DNA from: Mesomycoplasma hyopneumoniae J
GTDB lineage: Bacteria > Bacillota_I > Bacilli_A > Mycoplasmatales > Metamycoplasmataceae
NCBI RefSeq assembly: GCF_000008205.1
Contig: NC_007295.1
Span: 310,001 to 374,000 of the forward strand
Length of the DNA: 64,000 bases
Direction: 5' to 3'
Positions 11,849-22,734 of this stretch are shown here, piece by piece. Below the pieces are notes generated by a model that worked only from the letters and a program-made list of their open reading frames with translations, made no database searches and was not told where the DNA came from. Numbering within the stretch: position 1 is the stretch's first letter; each line of letters begins with the position of its first letter. The translations under genes and the position numbers were made by a program.

Positions 11849-11867
11849 AAAAAAAAAAAAAAAAAAA
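11849..11867. repeat. Poly-A tract, 19 A
   Basis: It ends 12 bp upstream of the -35 of the tRNA promoter, where an A-tract can bend DNA and act like an UP element; length variation would move that bend. Confidence 0.9.
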
Positions 11868-11879
11868 GTAAGAAAAAAT

Positions 11880-11907
11880 TTGTTAAAATAAAAATTTATA
11901 GTATAAT
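11880..11907 (+). promoter_or_regulatory. Promoter of the five-tRNA cluster
   Basis: TTGTTA (11880-11885) and TATAAT (11902-11907), 16-bp spacing, about 22 bp before the first tRNA. Confidence 0.65.
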
Positions 11908-11928
11908 TATTAATACTTTTATTACTAT

Positions 11929-12003
11929 GCCGATTTAGCTCAGCGGTAGAGCAGCTGGCTGTTAACCAGTTGGTCGCAGGTTCGATCCCCGCAATCGGCG
12001 CCA
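11929..12003 (+). tRNA. tRNA-Asn (GTT)
   Basis: 75 nt with encoded CCA. Acceptor stem GCCGATT/AATCGGC; anticodon loop CTGTTAA within stem TGG/CCA; T-loop GGTTCGATCCC. Confidence 0.95.
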
Positions 12004-12006
12004 TTA

Positions 12007-12082
12007 GGCCCGTTGGTGAAGCGGTTAACACACATGGTTTTCATCCATGGATTCACGGGTTCGATTCCCGTACGGGTCACCA
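12007..12082 (+). tRNA. tRNA-Glu (TTC)
   Basis: 76 nt with encoded CCA. Acceptor GGCCCGT/ACGGGTC (one G-U pair); anticodon stem CATGG/CCATG with loop TTTTCAT. Only 3 nt separate it from tRNA-Asn. Confidence 0.95.
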
Positions 12083-12089
12083 AAATAAA

Positions 12090-12165
12090 GGAAGATTAGC
12101 TCAGTTGGGAGAGCAACGCCCTTACAAGGCGAAGGTCAGGGGTTCAAGTCCCTTATCTTCCACCA
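12090..12165 (+). tRNA. tRNA-Val (TAC)
   Basis: 76 nt with encoded CCA. Acceptor GGAAGAT/ATCTTCC; anticodon loop CTTACAA gives TAC. Confidence 0.93.
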
Positions 12166-12169
12166 TTTC

Positions 12170-12246
12170 GCCACTTTAGCTCAGCAGGCCAGAGCAGTCG
12201 CCTTGTAAGCGAAAGGTCGTAGGTTCGATTCCTATAAGTGGCACCA
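12170..12246 (+). tRNA. tRNA-Thr (TGT)
   Basis: 77 nt with encoded CCA. Acceptor GCCACTT/AAGTGGC; anticodon stem TCGC/GCGA with loop CTTGTAA gives TGT. Confidence 0.93.
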
Positions 12247-12281
12247 AAAATAAAATTATTTCTTAAACTGCGTGTACTTTT

Positions 12282-12365
12282 GCGCGAGTGGTGAAATGGC
12301 AGACACGCTAGATTTAGGCTCTAGTGCCTTCGGGTGTAAGGGTTCAAGTCCCTTCTTGCGCACCA
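12282..12365 (+). tRNA. tRNA-Leu (TAG)
   Basis: 84 nt with a long variable arm (TGCCTTCGGGTG), typical of tRNA-Leu. Acceptor GCGCGAG/CTTGCGC; anticodon stem CTAGA/TCTAG with loop TTTAGGC. Confidence 0.95.
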
Positions 12366-12389
12366 CGATGATAGGTCAACCTTGTGTTG

Positions 12390-12423
<34 letters not shown>

Positions 12424-12433
12424 AGAAAAAAAG

Positions 12434-13276
12434 ATGATTACATTTTTATATAAACCAAAAAAAATTAGCTCCGCAAAATTTCTAAGGCAGTGATCAAAAA
12501 CTAATTTGATTAAAAAAGCAGGCCATGCAGGCACTCTTGATCCATTAGCATCCGGACTTTTATTGGTTGCAACTGAAGATGATACAAAATTATTACAATA
12601 TTTAGATCAGAAGACAAAAACTTATTTAGCAAAAATTCAGTTTGGTTTTTGATCAACAACCTATGATGCCGAAGGTCAAATTTACCCGGTGGAACAGGCG
12701 ATTAAAGTTACTAAAGACAATTTAGAACAAGCATTAAATAGATTATCAGAAAGCCAAAAACAGGTTCCACCAGTTTTTTCAAGTAAAAAAGTATCTGGAA
12801 AATCGGCTTATCATTATGCTCGTCAAGGTAAACAGATTGAATTAAAACCGATTAGTATTAAAATTAGTAAAACAATTTTAATAAATTTTGATGAAAAGCT
12901 GCAAAATTGTGTTATAATGTGACAAGTTTCTCGCGGTTGCTATATTCGCTCACTTGCTGATGATTTAGGAAAAATGCTAAAAACTAGGGCATACTTATGT
13001 GATCTTGAAAGAACAAAAATTGGGAATTTTGATAAAAAATTTTTAAATCAATCTTTAAAACCTCAAGATTTATTTGATTTGCAGCAGGTAAAATTAGATC
13101 TTGAAAATTTAGAATTATTATTACAAGGTAAAAAAATTAATTATTTTGCCAAAAACAGCGAGCTAAACACCTTAATTTTCAAAGATGAAGTTGTTGGTTT
13201 TGGTAAAATAATTAATAATGTACTAATTACGAAAAAATTGTTTGGCAACCGTATAAAAAAAATAATTAATACTTAA
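12434..13276 (+). CDS. truB: tRNA pseudouridine-55 synthase
   Basis: 280 aa. TruB converts U55 of the tRNA T-loop to pseudouridine. The catalytic-Asp motif GHAGTLDPLASG is at residues about 32-43, followed by KTYLAKIQFG and VPPVFSSKKVSGKSAYHYAR, then the SRGCYIRSLADDLG block. The start at 12434 gives MITFLYKPKKISSAKF, the usual N-terminus. It begins an apparent operon with the HAD phosphatase and ribF; truB-ribF adjacency is common in Firmicutes. Confidence 0.95.
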
Positions 13277-13289
13277 AATTCACTACAAA

Positions 13290-14099
13290 ATGAATAAATT
13301 TAAACTTTTTGCCACAGATATCGATGATACAATAGTGCCCCATGGTGGTCAGATAATTCCTGATCAAATCCAGTTATTATTTGCAAAATTAAAAGAAAAA
13401 AAGATAATTTCAACTTTTGTAACCGGCCGTGATTTTATCACAATTGGTAATTTGATAGCGGCAAAAAATGTTGATTTTTTTATTGGTGCTAACGGTGCCT
13501 TTATTTATGATTTTCAAAAAAAAGCAATAATTTATGAAAAAACTATTGGGATAAGTGATTTTTTAAGAATAGTCGAATTTTTTGATCAGCGCAAAACACC
13601 TTATGTAATTATGGGAATTAAATCCATTTATACCTCAAATTACTATCCAAAAATTTCCTCTAAGTTCTTACGAATTTATCTAGATAAAATTAAACCTTTA
13701 TCTGAATGTGATTTTAAAGAAAAATTTCATATTTTTACAATATTTGATGACCACGAAAGGGTATCACAGATTCAAATTGATTTTGAAAATTTTATTAATG
13801 AGAAAAAACTTAATGTATCGGTGAGCTCGCGTTGGTCATGAGGTTTTTTTATTGGAGCAAAAAATGTTGATAAAATGTCAACTTTAGAAGTTTTAGCCAA
13901 AATGAATAATATCAAAACAAGTGAAATTATTGCTTTTGGTGATTCCCGTAATGATACAAGGATGCTAAAAAATGTCGGTTATGGGATCGCAATGGAAAAC
14001 GCCCTGGATGAGGTTAAGGAAGTAGCTGATGATCTAGCCCCGCCGATGGAATCATTTGGGGTTTATCTTAAAACAAAACAGTTAAAAATAATTGACTAA
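13290..14099 (+). CDS. HAD-superfamily (Cof-type IIB) phosphatase
   Basis: 269 aa. HAD motif I is ATDIDDTIVPHGG (nucleophile Asp near residue 10), motif II is in VTGRD, and motifs III/IV are the ...KMSTLEVLAK lysine and AFGDSRNDTRML. The Cof-type cap lies between. Substrates of mycoplasma Cof proteins are sugar phosphates or nucleotides such as FMN and PLP; its place between truB and ribF makes a flavin phosphate possible but unproven. It overlaps nothing and ends 1 bp before ribF. Confidence 0.88.
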
Positions 14100-14100
14100 A

Positions 14101-14937
14101 ATGGTAAAAGTTTATACTTATCCGTTAGCTAATTTCGATTTAAAGAAGCCAGTTTTTGTCCTTGGTGGATTTGAAGCTTTCCATTTAGGGCATCTTAAAC
14201 TATTAAAAATAGCCGCAGAAATCAGTGATGAAATTGTTTTTATGGTAATTAAGGACCCGTCAAAATTACCTAAAAATACAAAGGAAAATTTTTCAGATTT
14301 AAATGCTCGAATTCAGATGATGGCAAATTCAGGGGTTAAAAATATCATCCTTTTTGATTTTAATACTGAATTACAACAACTAAGAGGTGAAAAATTTGTC
14401 GAAATTTTCCTTAAATTACAAGTAGATTTTTTTGTTGTTGGTAAAAATTTTGCCTTTGGAAAAAATGCTAGTTGAAATCCAGAGCAATTACAAGAATTTT
14501 TTCCAAGGACAAAAATTATTGAACATCTAAAAGATGGACAAAAAAAAATTTCAACTAAAAATTTAAAATTATTTCTTGAATTTGGTGATTTTGAAAATTT
14601 GAACAAATTTTTGGCAACAAATTTTTTAATTAGCCTCAAAATTGATGCAAATAAGGAATTTGTTTGGGATAAGAATCTTATTTGTCCACCCGCTGGATTT
14701 TACCTCGCTTATTTGGTGGTAGTTAATAAAAATTTAAAATTTCCTGTAATTTTACAAATAAAATTTGCAAATAAAACTGGAAAAATTCATTTTTTTTCCA
14801 AAAATGAACATTTTACGGGTTATTTAGAAATTATTAAGCAAATTCGTTATATTTATTCAAACCATACTAATAATCTCAGAAATGATGATATAGAAATTGC
14901 TAAAGATTTTTTTCTAAAAAATTATAAAAAAAATTAA
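14101..14937 (+). CDS. ribF: FAD synthetase (RibF), riboflavin-kinase part eroded
   Basis: 278 aa. The N-terminal nucleotidyltransferase domain carries GGFEAFHLGHLKLL (H-x-G-H) and NFAFGKNAS, with ISTKNLK in place of the usual ISSTxIR. The C-terminal flavokinase domain is poorly preserved: the G-x-P-T-A-N loop that binds ATP/Mg is not found, and the region after residue 165 is shorter than usual. It may therefore only adenylylate FMN. ATG at 14101 is preferred to the upstream TTG at 14092, which overlaps the HAD stop. The 3' end overlaps the convergent regulator gene by 4 bp. Confidence 0.85.
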
Positions 14938-15749
14938 TGATTTTTAATTTTTTTATACCAAAGACGTCTAAATTCATTAAAAAATTCTGAACGAGAACTA
15001 TTTAATTTTTTTCGAATTTTTAACGAAATTAGATCACCAATAAAAAGTTGTGATACTTTAGAACCAACTGGAAAAATACTATTATTTTGTTCTAAAGTAT
15101 CAAAATAAACTACTTCTGAGAATGAATTCTTTTCCAAATTTGTATTTGAAGTTATAAAAATGGTGTTTATTTGGTGTTGTTTTGCCAATTTAGTAAGCGC
15201 AACTGCATCGCGAGAAGCCATTGAAACCGAAAAAATAACGAGGCAAGTACTACCAGGATTGCCAATCCATGAGGCAATATCGGAAATATTTTTTGCGCAT
15301 AGGCTATTAAGGTGTAAATTTCTAAGATTATTTGAAAATTCTGTAGCAACAGTTATTGAAGAGGCTGTGCCATAAGTAATAATTTTATCCATTTTAAGAA
15401 CAGTATCAACAATTCGATTAATTTGCGAAACATTAAGAATTGCTAGTGTTTTCTCGATACTGTGTACATAAAGCAGGTTAATATTTTCAATTTGGTCGTT
15501 TTCGTTATATAAATTATTATCCTCATCAAGCTTAAGTCATTCAATTACGAATTTTTTTAATTCTTTGAAATTGTTAAATCCAAGCTTTTTTGTTAATTGT
15601 GTAATTGTTCCGACACTTATAAATAAGGTTGATGCAAGTTCATTGATAGTTTGCTCAACAAATTTTCGTGGTTTTGTTTCAATAAATCGGATAATTAATT
15701 TTTCAATGTGAGTTAATTTAAAATTTTTTGAAATGGTTAGAACACTCAT
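14934..15749 (-). CDS. RpiR/MurR-family transcriptional regulator
   Basis: 271 aa with one UGA Trp. Residues about 10-75 form the HTH_6 domain (THIEKLIIRFIETKP... NELASTLFISVGTITQLTKKLGF). Residues about 110-240 form a SIS sugar-phosphate-binding domain (KIITYGTASS, CLVIFSVSMASRDAVALTKLA, INTIFITSNTNL). Such proteins sense phosphosugars and repress sugar-uptake or amino-sugar genes. No sugar operon is adjacent, so the target is unknown. It faces ribF tail to tail. Confidence 0.88.
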
Positions 15750-16012
15750 AATTTAACAATTTTACACTATTTTTAAAAATTTTTAAAAAAAAATCTTAAA
15801 AATTTTTAAAATATTAAAAAATTAAAATATACTTAACTTTTATAGGAATTAACAAGAAATCCTTTGCGCCATTATTATAACTTAATTTCAAGAAAATTTA
15901 GTTAATTTATTAAAAGGTTTCCAATTTATTATTTCTGAGACTTTTAGTGAAAATAAATTTTTCTATTAATCAAAAAAACTATGTTTTTATAGTATTTTTT
16001 TGACTATTAATC

Positions 16013-16040
16013 AAAAAAAAAAAAAAAAAAAAAAAAAAAA
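16013..16040. repeat. Poly-A tract, 28 A
   Basis: Homopolymer about 215 bp upstream of the pyrG -10 box. Confidence 0.9.
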
Positions 16041-16253
16041 CCCTCAATAGTCCTAATAAATAAGGCTAAAAATCAATAAATTTTTTGTGATTTTATGATA
16101 TAATTATATTAAATTAGAAATCAAAAATTGGTAGAACTTTTTGATATTTTTTATAAGTTATATTTATTTTTAAGGTTCGAAATTAGTTTATAATATTTTC
16201 TTTTGAAATTAATTAAACTTAATTTTTTATGCAAAAAACGCTTAAATTTATAG

Positions 16254-16259
16254 TATAAT
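16254..16259 (+). promoter_or_regulatory. -10 box of pyrG
   Basis: TATAAT 20 bp before the ATG, with AAAGGAA as ribosome-binding site at 16269-16275. Confidence 0.5.
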
Positions 16260-16278
16260 TTTTAATTTAAAGGAAATT

Positions 16279-17883
16279 ATGGCTAAATTTATTTTCGTTA
16301 CCGGTGGTGTTTTATCTGGAATTGGTAAGGGCGTATCAGTTGCCTCAGTTGCTAATTTATTAAAAAGTTGTGGTTATTCTGTTTATATTCTCAAATTAGA
16401 TCCGTATCTAAACGTTGATCCTGGTGTTTTATCCCCTTATGAGCATGGTGAAGTTTTTGTTACTGCCGATGGAGGTGAAACGGATTTAGACTTAGGCCAT
16501 TATGAAAGATTTGTTGCCCAAAATTTTTCAAAGGATTCAAATCATACAAGTGGCAAAATTTTACTTTCAATTATTGAAAAAGAACGTAGAGGCTTTTATC
16601 AAGGAAAAACAGTTCAGATAATTCCACATGTAATCGATGAAATAATTTTAAGAATTAAAAATGTAGCAAAAAAATATAAAACTGATTTTGTTCTAGTCGA
16701 AATAGGCGGAACTGTTGGCGATATGGAATCAAATCCGTTTTATTTTGCAGCATCCCAAATGGCATCCGAATCGAATTTTAAGGATGTTTTTTTTATTCAT
16801 ACAACTTACATTCCATTTTTAAATGCATCCGGGGAGTTTAAAACAAAGCCGGCACAATTTTCAATTGCTAAGTTAAATTCGCGCGGAATTCGTGCGAATG
16901 CAATTTTTCTTCGCTTAGAAAATGATAAAATTGACGAAAAAATTGCTAAAAAGGTAGCAAAAAGCGCCTTTTTATCATTAGAAAATATTATAATTATTCC
17001 TAATTTACAAAATATTTATCAACTACCATTATTACTTGAAAAAACAGCTTTATTAAAATCAATTTTTTTACATTTTCAGTTGGAATTTCGCCAACCAAAA
17101 TTAGAAAAATGAAAAGAATTTACTAATTTATTACTAAAAAAATGGGAAAAAACAGTGAAAATAGGTGCGCTCGGCAAATATACCGAATTTCTTGATGCTT
17201 ATAAGTCAATTTTAGAGGCTTTTAAAATTTGTGCTGCGCACCAAAAAGTTAATCTTGAATTAGAGTTTGTTGATACGGCAGATAAAAATTTTTCTCTGGC
17301 CAGACTAAAAAATTTTCAGGGAATTATTATCCTTCCTGGTTTTGGCTTTCGCGGCTTTGAAAATAAAGTAGAAGCAGCAATTTTTACCTACCAAAATAAT
17401 ATACCAACAATTGGAATTTGTCTTGGAATGCAGGTGATGACAGTAGCGATGGCCAGGCTTAACGGAATAAAAAACGCCCATTCAGCCGAATTTTTAGCAG
17501 AAAAACCTGATCAGATAAGCGTTCTTGATTATAATCACCAAGAAGGTTCAAAATTACAGATTGGCGGGACATTAAGACTGGGTGAATATCAAGTAATTTT
17601 TGCAAAAAATTCAAAAATTGCAAAAATTTATGGTAAAAATTCGTCTTTTGAACGTCATAGACACCGATTTGAGGTGGTTAAAAAATATTCGGCTAAAATT
17701 GAAAATACTGATTTTATCTTTAGTGGTAAAGATGCAAAAACCGACTTGATTGAAGTATGTGAGTCAAAATCACATATTTTTTATATTGGAGTTCAATATC
17801 ATCCTGAATTTATCACGCGTCCACTCGATCCACACCCACTTTTTAATAGTTTTATAGCAGCTATTATTGAGAATGTTTACTAA
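16279..17883 (+). CDS. pyrG: CTP synthase
   Basis: 534 aa, glutamine-dependent amination of UTP to CTP. The synthetase half (residues 1-265) opens with KFIFVTGGVLSGIGKG (P-loop-like) and has KLDPYLNVDPG and VEIGGTVGDMES. The glutaminase half has the nucleophile Cys in GICLGMQV and the His/Glu pair in YHPEF. One UGA Trp (17110) lies at the junction. The protein is complete and of usual length. It is convergent with pgsA, 11 bp away. Confidence 0.97.
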
Positions 17884-17894
17884 TTTTTTATTTT

Positions 17895-18491
17895 TTATTT
17901 AATTTTAGCTATCCGAAATAGAATTTTTAAATAAATAAACCCCGAAATTAATGAAACTAAACAAGCCAGAATTACTGGTGAGTTAAAAAAATAATAATAG
18001 TTTTGAAAAATTTCTCTACTGGTAGAATAACCAGTAAAAATTGTTAATATGGCACCAATTTGTAGGATAGTTTTAAGTTTTCCTCAAAAATTTGCAGCAA
18101 CATTAACGTTTTTTTTGGCTAAAAAGATACGAAAACCATCAATAATTATATCCCTAAGAACAAAAATCAATACTAAAAATCAAGGTACTAAGGTTAAATA
18201 AGCAAGAAAAAAGAAGGTTGTTGTTGTTAAAATTTTATCAGTAATCGGATCAAAGATTTTACCAAATTCAGTAACAACGTTTCATCTTCTTGAAAGAAAA
18301 CCATCAAATAAATCAGAAAAACTACCTATGATAAACAAAAAAAAAGAACCTAAAAAGAGAGAAAAATTGTCGGTTTTGCTAAAAAAATAAAGGAAAAAAC
18401 CGATTATTGTTGCTGCAATTATCCGAAAAAGAGTTAGGAAATTAACAAAATAAGCACGGATTTTTAGCTTTTTCTTCTTCATTTTTTTCAA
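17895..18491 (-). CDS. pgsA: CDP-diacylglycerol-glycerol-3-phosphate phosphatidyltransferase
   Basis: 198 aa membrane enzyme that makes phosphatidylglycerophosphate. The CDP-alcohol phosphotransferase motif is at residues about 60-86: S-D-L-F-D-G-F-L-S-R-R, then G-K-I-F-D-P-I-T-D-K (Ser replaces the usual Ala before Arg). Four to five hydrophobic helices follow. The start MKKMKKKKLK lies inside the end of the upstream gene (28-bp overlap), suggesting translational coupling. Last gene of the rpsP operon. Confidence 0.92.
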
Positions 18492-19111
18492 AAAGATCGT
18501 TTTATATTATTTGGTGAAATTCGGTACGTTTCAAAATATTCATCAGAAAGTTCTAAAATTTGTTCACTTTTAATTTTACCTTTTTTTAGATCGTTAATTA
18601 ACGACTGATAATATTTTTGAAATTTAATTTTTTCTTCATTAAAAAAGCTGAGAATTGTTTGATCAAATTCCTTTAAAAATGAAAAAAAATCAAAAAAATA
18701 CTTAATTTCATCAGAATTTCTTTTTTTTCATAAATTTGACTTTTTTTTAATTAATAAATTTAAATTATCAAAAAAAATTTTTTCTGTTTCATAGCCAGAT
18801 TTTAAAATCTGATCAACAATTGGATCTTTTTCAATTCTTAGTAAATGGATTTTAGCTAAATTATTTAAATCTGACATTTTTAATTTACTACCAACTACGA
18901 AGTTTTCTACTAATTCCTCGTTTTTTTCAATAATTATAATAATTCTGGCTAAAAAAATTGCCAAGGATTTATTTGCCAATTTTTTCATTTCCTCTTTTTC
19001 AGTTTTTAATTTTCTTAATTTTATACGATTTGTGATAAAACTATAAGCAAAAAAACCGATAATTAAAGTTACAAGTAAAACAACTACAACAATTAAATTA
19101 GTATCAACCAT
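18464..19111 (-). CDS. Conserved single-helix membrane protein, unknown function
   Basis: 215 aa, not recognised. An N-terminal membrane helix (residues about 5-28) is followed by a basic patch (NRIKLRKLK) and a long charged, probably alpha-helical cytoplasmic part rich in Lys, Glu and Phe, ending ...WKKWRRKS. The topology resembles small FtsL/EzrA-like or membrane-tether proteins, but no motif supports that. It sits between topA and pgsA in the same operon and overlaps pgsA. Confidence 0.8.
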
Positions 19112-19141
19112 AACATTTTCTTATATTTTTTTAAAAATATA

Positions 19142-21052
19142 TTATTTATTTGTTAAAATTTTGGTATTTCTCTTTCTGAATCGGTAAACTTTTTTAGCAT
19201 TTTCATCAACTTTTATAAAGCGACAATTTGGGAAACTAGAACAGCCAATAAAACGCTGATTTGTTTTCCGATTATAACGATAAACCAAATCAGCATCACA
19301 TTCTGTGCATTTTTCTCCAGTAGTTCTGGCTTCCATTATTACCTTTTCAACTTCAACCGCCTTTTCTATAGTATTTTCAATTTTTGATCACATTGAATCA
19401 AGATATTTTTTATAATCTTGTTTCCCTTGAGCGATTAAATCAAGTTCTTCTTCAACTTGAGCTGTAAATTTTGCATCAATAATTTCTGGCGAAATTATTT
19501 TTAAATTTTCATAGACAATTTTGCCAAAATCACTTAAAACAAGCGATTTTGATTCAGAATCAACATATAAATGATCCTTTAATTTTTTTACTGAAATTGC
19601 AAAAGTTGAGGGGCGACCCACTTTTTCATCATCTAATTTTTCAATTAAAGTTCCATCACGAAAATGGGCTGGCGGTTTCGTTTGATGTAATGAAGATTTT
19701 ATCGAATTATCAAAATTTTTATCGACCTGAAATTTTTTGCTAATTAAACTTTCTATATCAGAAAATTCAGGTTTAAATTTTAAACTTGGTTTTTCAGTGG
19801 CTTTATAATATCCATCAAAAGTAAACTCTGAATAACTATAAGAAAAAATATGATCTTTTATAGGTGTTTTGAAAGTCAAATTAGTAATCTTTCGTTCCGG
19901 AGATCTCATTAAGGCTTGAATTGTTGTCTGGTAAATTAGTTGATAAATTTGAAATTCAATTTGACCTAAATGATATTTTTCTCTTGCTAGTTCCGGACTT
20001 AGCTCTAAATTTGTTGGTCTAATGGCCTCATGGGCATCTTGATCGCCAGCAAATCCTTTAATACTTTTAGTAAAATATTTAGGTCCAAAATTTTTAATAA
20101 TAAATTCTTTACCTTTTTCAATAAAAGTTTGACTTAGCCTTGTTGAATCAGTACGCGGATAGGAAATCAAACCATAATCGCCATAACCCTCATAAAGTTT
20201 TTGAAGCGCATTTGAGACACTAGCAGATGAATATTGTGACATTTTCTTAAAAATTGTCGCCTGTTTTAGCGGGATAACTTTTGGGTCCTTCCGGGTTGCT
20301 TTGCTATATTTTTTAAAAATTAGATAAGGATTTTCTTTAATTTCAGCAATTATCTCAGAAAGTTCTTCTTCTGAATTAATTCAGTTGACTTTCTTTGCCT
20401 CATTTTGTTGATTACAATAAATTGTATCAAAAAAATTACCATTTTCGTCATTAATTTTAACTTCTAAATTAAAATATTTTTCAGGTATAAATTCACGTAT
20501 TTCTTTTTCACGGTCAAAAATAAGGCTTAGAGCAAATGATTGAACGCGACCTGCTGCCGGATTTTTAGGTGGATTTTTAATTTTATTTTTCAATAAGGCA
20601 GTTAGCCGAAATCCAATAATTCGATCTAACATTCGCCTTGTTTGTTGGGAATTTATTAAATTTTGATTAAGTTCACCAGGGTTTTCCAAGGCTTCGAGTA
20701 TTGCTGTTTTGGTAATTTCGTTATATTTAATCCGTTGGTATTTATCAGTAATGGCTAAATGTTCGACAAGTGAAGCGCCAATTGCCTCGCCTTCGCGGTC
20801 GGCATCGGTGGCAATTATTACAGTTTTTGCTTGTTTTGCTAACTTTTTAATCTCATCAATTGTTTTTTTTTTGGTCTTGTCAAGAACATAAGATGGAGTT
20901 CAAGTGTTAATATCAATTCCTAAACCAAACTGTCCAGTTTTAGCAAGATTTGTGATATGACCGACGCAAGCTGTAACTTTATAACTTGAATCAAGATACG
21001 ATGAAATTGTATTAATTTTATTAGGGGATTCGACAATAATTAATTTTTCCAC
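19142..21052 (-). CDS. topA: DNA topoisomerase I
   Basis: 636 aa, relaxes negative supercoils. GTG start at 21052, 4 bp after the rplS stop, gives (M)EKLIIVESPNK, the Toprim opening; the Toprim acidic motif DADREGEA follows near residue 95. The active-site Tyr is in GLISYPRTDSTRLS. The C-terminus keeps one zinc-ribbon-like unit (C-T-E-C ... C-S-S-F-P-N-C), fewer than in E. coli. Several UGA Trp codons are present. Co-transcribed with rplS and trmD. Confidence 0.96.
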
Positions 21053-21056
21053 GATT

Positions 21057-21422
21057 TTATAAATTTTTTAATTCTTTTCGTTTAATTTCTTTAAGACGAG
21101 CAGACTTTCCAGAACGTTTTTTCATATAATATAATTTCGCGCGGCGAACTTTATTTGACCGGATTACTTCAACTTTATCAACAAGAGGTGAATGTAATAA
21201 AAAAGTTCTTTCAACACCAACATTATGCGAAATTTTACGAACAACAAAATTGGAAGATAGCCCATTTTTTTTGAATTTAATTACAAGGCCTTCGAAAATT
21301 TGGATTCTAGTTTTATTACCTTCTTGAATCTTAAAATAAACCCTAACATTATCTCCTGGTTGGAATTGAGGATATAAACGGATTTGGCTTGATTCAAGAA
21401 TTTCGATTAATTTTGCTTGCAT
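21057..21422 (-). CDS. rplS: 50S ribosomal protein L19
   Basis: 121 aa. FQPGDNVRVYFKIQEGNKTR and GVERTFLLHSP are L19 signatures; the end is rich in Lys and Arg (VRRAKLYYMKKRSGKSARLK). Clear AGGGAG ribosome-binding site. Confidence 0.97.
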   Translation of the reverse strand: MQAKLIEILESSQIRLYPQFQPGDNVRVYFKIQEGNKTRIQIFEGLVIKFKKNGLSSNFVVRKISHNVGVERTFLLHSPLVDKVEVIRSNKVRRAKLYYMKKRSGKSARLKEIKRKELKNL

Positions 21423-21475
21423 TTTGAACTCCCTATTTTTAATTTGTTTTTAAAAAATTATAATGGAAAATTAAT

Positions 21476-22159
21476 TTATTTTTTATTTTTTATTTTTAAA
21501 AATTTTTCTCATAAATCTGGTCGTTTTTTTTTAGTAATTAGCTCTCGCTGTTCTTGACGTCATTCTCCAATCTCTCTATGATTTCCAGAAATTAGAACTT
21601 TAGGAACTTCTAGGCCGCGAAAATTTGCTGGTCGCGAATATTGCGGAAAATCTAATAAAAAATCATTAAAAGTCTCATTTTTAAGTGATTCTGGGTTTAT
21701 TATATCTGGTTTTAACCGAATAATTGCATCAATTATTGCCATTGCAGCAATTTCGCCTCCAGTTAGAATAAAATCGCCTAGTGATAATTCAAAATCAATA
21801 AAATTATCGATAATTCTTTGATCAAAACCCTCATAATGACCACATAAAATCGTAATTTCATCTTCTTTTGCAAGCTTTCTCGCAACGCTTTGATCAAATT
21901 TTTGTCCTTGTGGACTAAGAGCAATTTTAAGACCACCTACCTTTTCAAGAGCATCAACAACTGGCTGAATTTGTAAAAGTAAACCAGGACCGCCACCATA
22001 GACATAGTCATCAACTTTTTTGTGCTTATTTTTACTAAAGTCTCGAAAATTAACAACATTTATTGTTATTTTTTTTTGCTTAATTGCTTTTCCAATTATT
22101 GATTCTCTACAGAAAACCTCAAAATAACGGGGAAAAAGTGTTAATATGTTAATTTTCAT
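21476..22159 (-). CDS. trmD: tRNA (guanine-37-N1)-methyltransferase
   Basis: 227 aa, SPOUT-class enzyme that makes m1G37 and prevents frameshifting. Seen are MKINILTLFPRYFE, the trefoil-knot SAM site (LSPQGQKFDQ, LCGHYEGFDQRI, SLGDFILTGGE) and the HREIGEWRQEQR end (Trp from UGA). It lies directly after rpsP; the rimM gene that usually separates them is missing. Confidence 0.96.
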
Positions 22160-22180
22160 CTGTTGTATTTAGAAAAAAAA

Positions 22181-22447
22181 TTAAGCTCTTGATGATTTTT
22201 GTTCTAGAAAATTTTTAAAAACACCCTTTTTAGAGAAAATATTTCTAACGGTTTGAGTTACTTGTGCGCCTATATGCAATCAGCGATAAGTTTTTTCTAA
22301 ATTTACTTTTGCAAATTTTTGCTGTGGATTATAATATCCAAGCGCTTCAATAAATCTTCCATCCCGTGGAGCGCGGGCATCTGCTACGACAATTTTGTAG
22401 AACGGGTTGAATTTTGATCCCATTCTTTGAAGTCGAATTCTTACCAT
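22181..22447 (-). CDS. rpsP: 30S ribosomal protein S16
   Basis: 88 aa. [20 protein letters not shown] and [16 protein letters not shown] are diagnostic. Strong GGAGGAAAAA ribosome-binding site. First gene of the six-gene - operon. Confidence 0.96.
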
Positions 22448-22520
22448 TTTTTCCTCCTTTTTTCAATTTTTATTATTATATTAGGCACAGGATTATTAGG
22501 CACAGGTTATAGTTTTCTAA

Positions 22521-22526
22521 ATTATA
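22521..22526 (-). promoter_or_regulatory. -10 box of the rpsP operon
   Basis: TATAAT on the minus strand about 75 bp upstream of rpsP. A 12-bp sequence (ATTAGGCACAGG) is directly repeated between this box and rpsP (about 22480-22506), within the expected 5' leader. Confidence 0.5.
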
Positions 22527-22561
22527 CCATATTTCAAACTTAAAACAAAAATTTTTTAAGT

Positions 22562-22607
<46 letters not shown>

Positions 22608-22688
22608 GCAAAACATAAAAAATAAAATTCAGCAAGTCGTTTCCCAAAAAAAAGATTTAATTTAAAAAAGTAAAACTATTATATCAAA

Positions 22689-22721
22689 AAAATTCCAAAA
22701 TAAAAGTTTTTTTGGAATTTT
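22689..22721 (-). terminator. Terminator after the HNH-like gene
   Basis: AATTCCAAAA pairs with TTTTGGAATT across a 9-nt loop, just downstream of the TAG at 22735. Confidence 0.65.
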
Positions 22722-22734
22722 AATTTTTCCATAG

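Larger units (their letters stand above)
15750..16278. other. 529-bp gap between the divergent regulator and pyrG genes
   Basis: Very AT-rich, no gene seen. It contains a 28-A tract (16013-16040), several AAAATTTTTAAA-type dyads near 15765-15815 next to the regulator start that could be operators, and the pyrG promoter. Confidence 0.7.

Noticed and set aside
14092-14100. TTG start for ribF
   Set aside because: It overlaps the stop of the HAD gene and adds only three residues; ATG 14101 gives a normal N-terminus.
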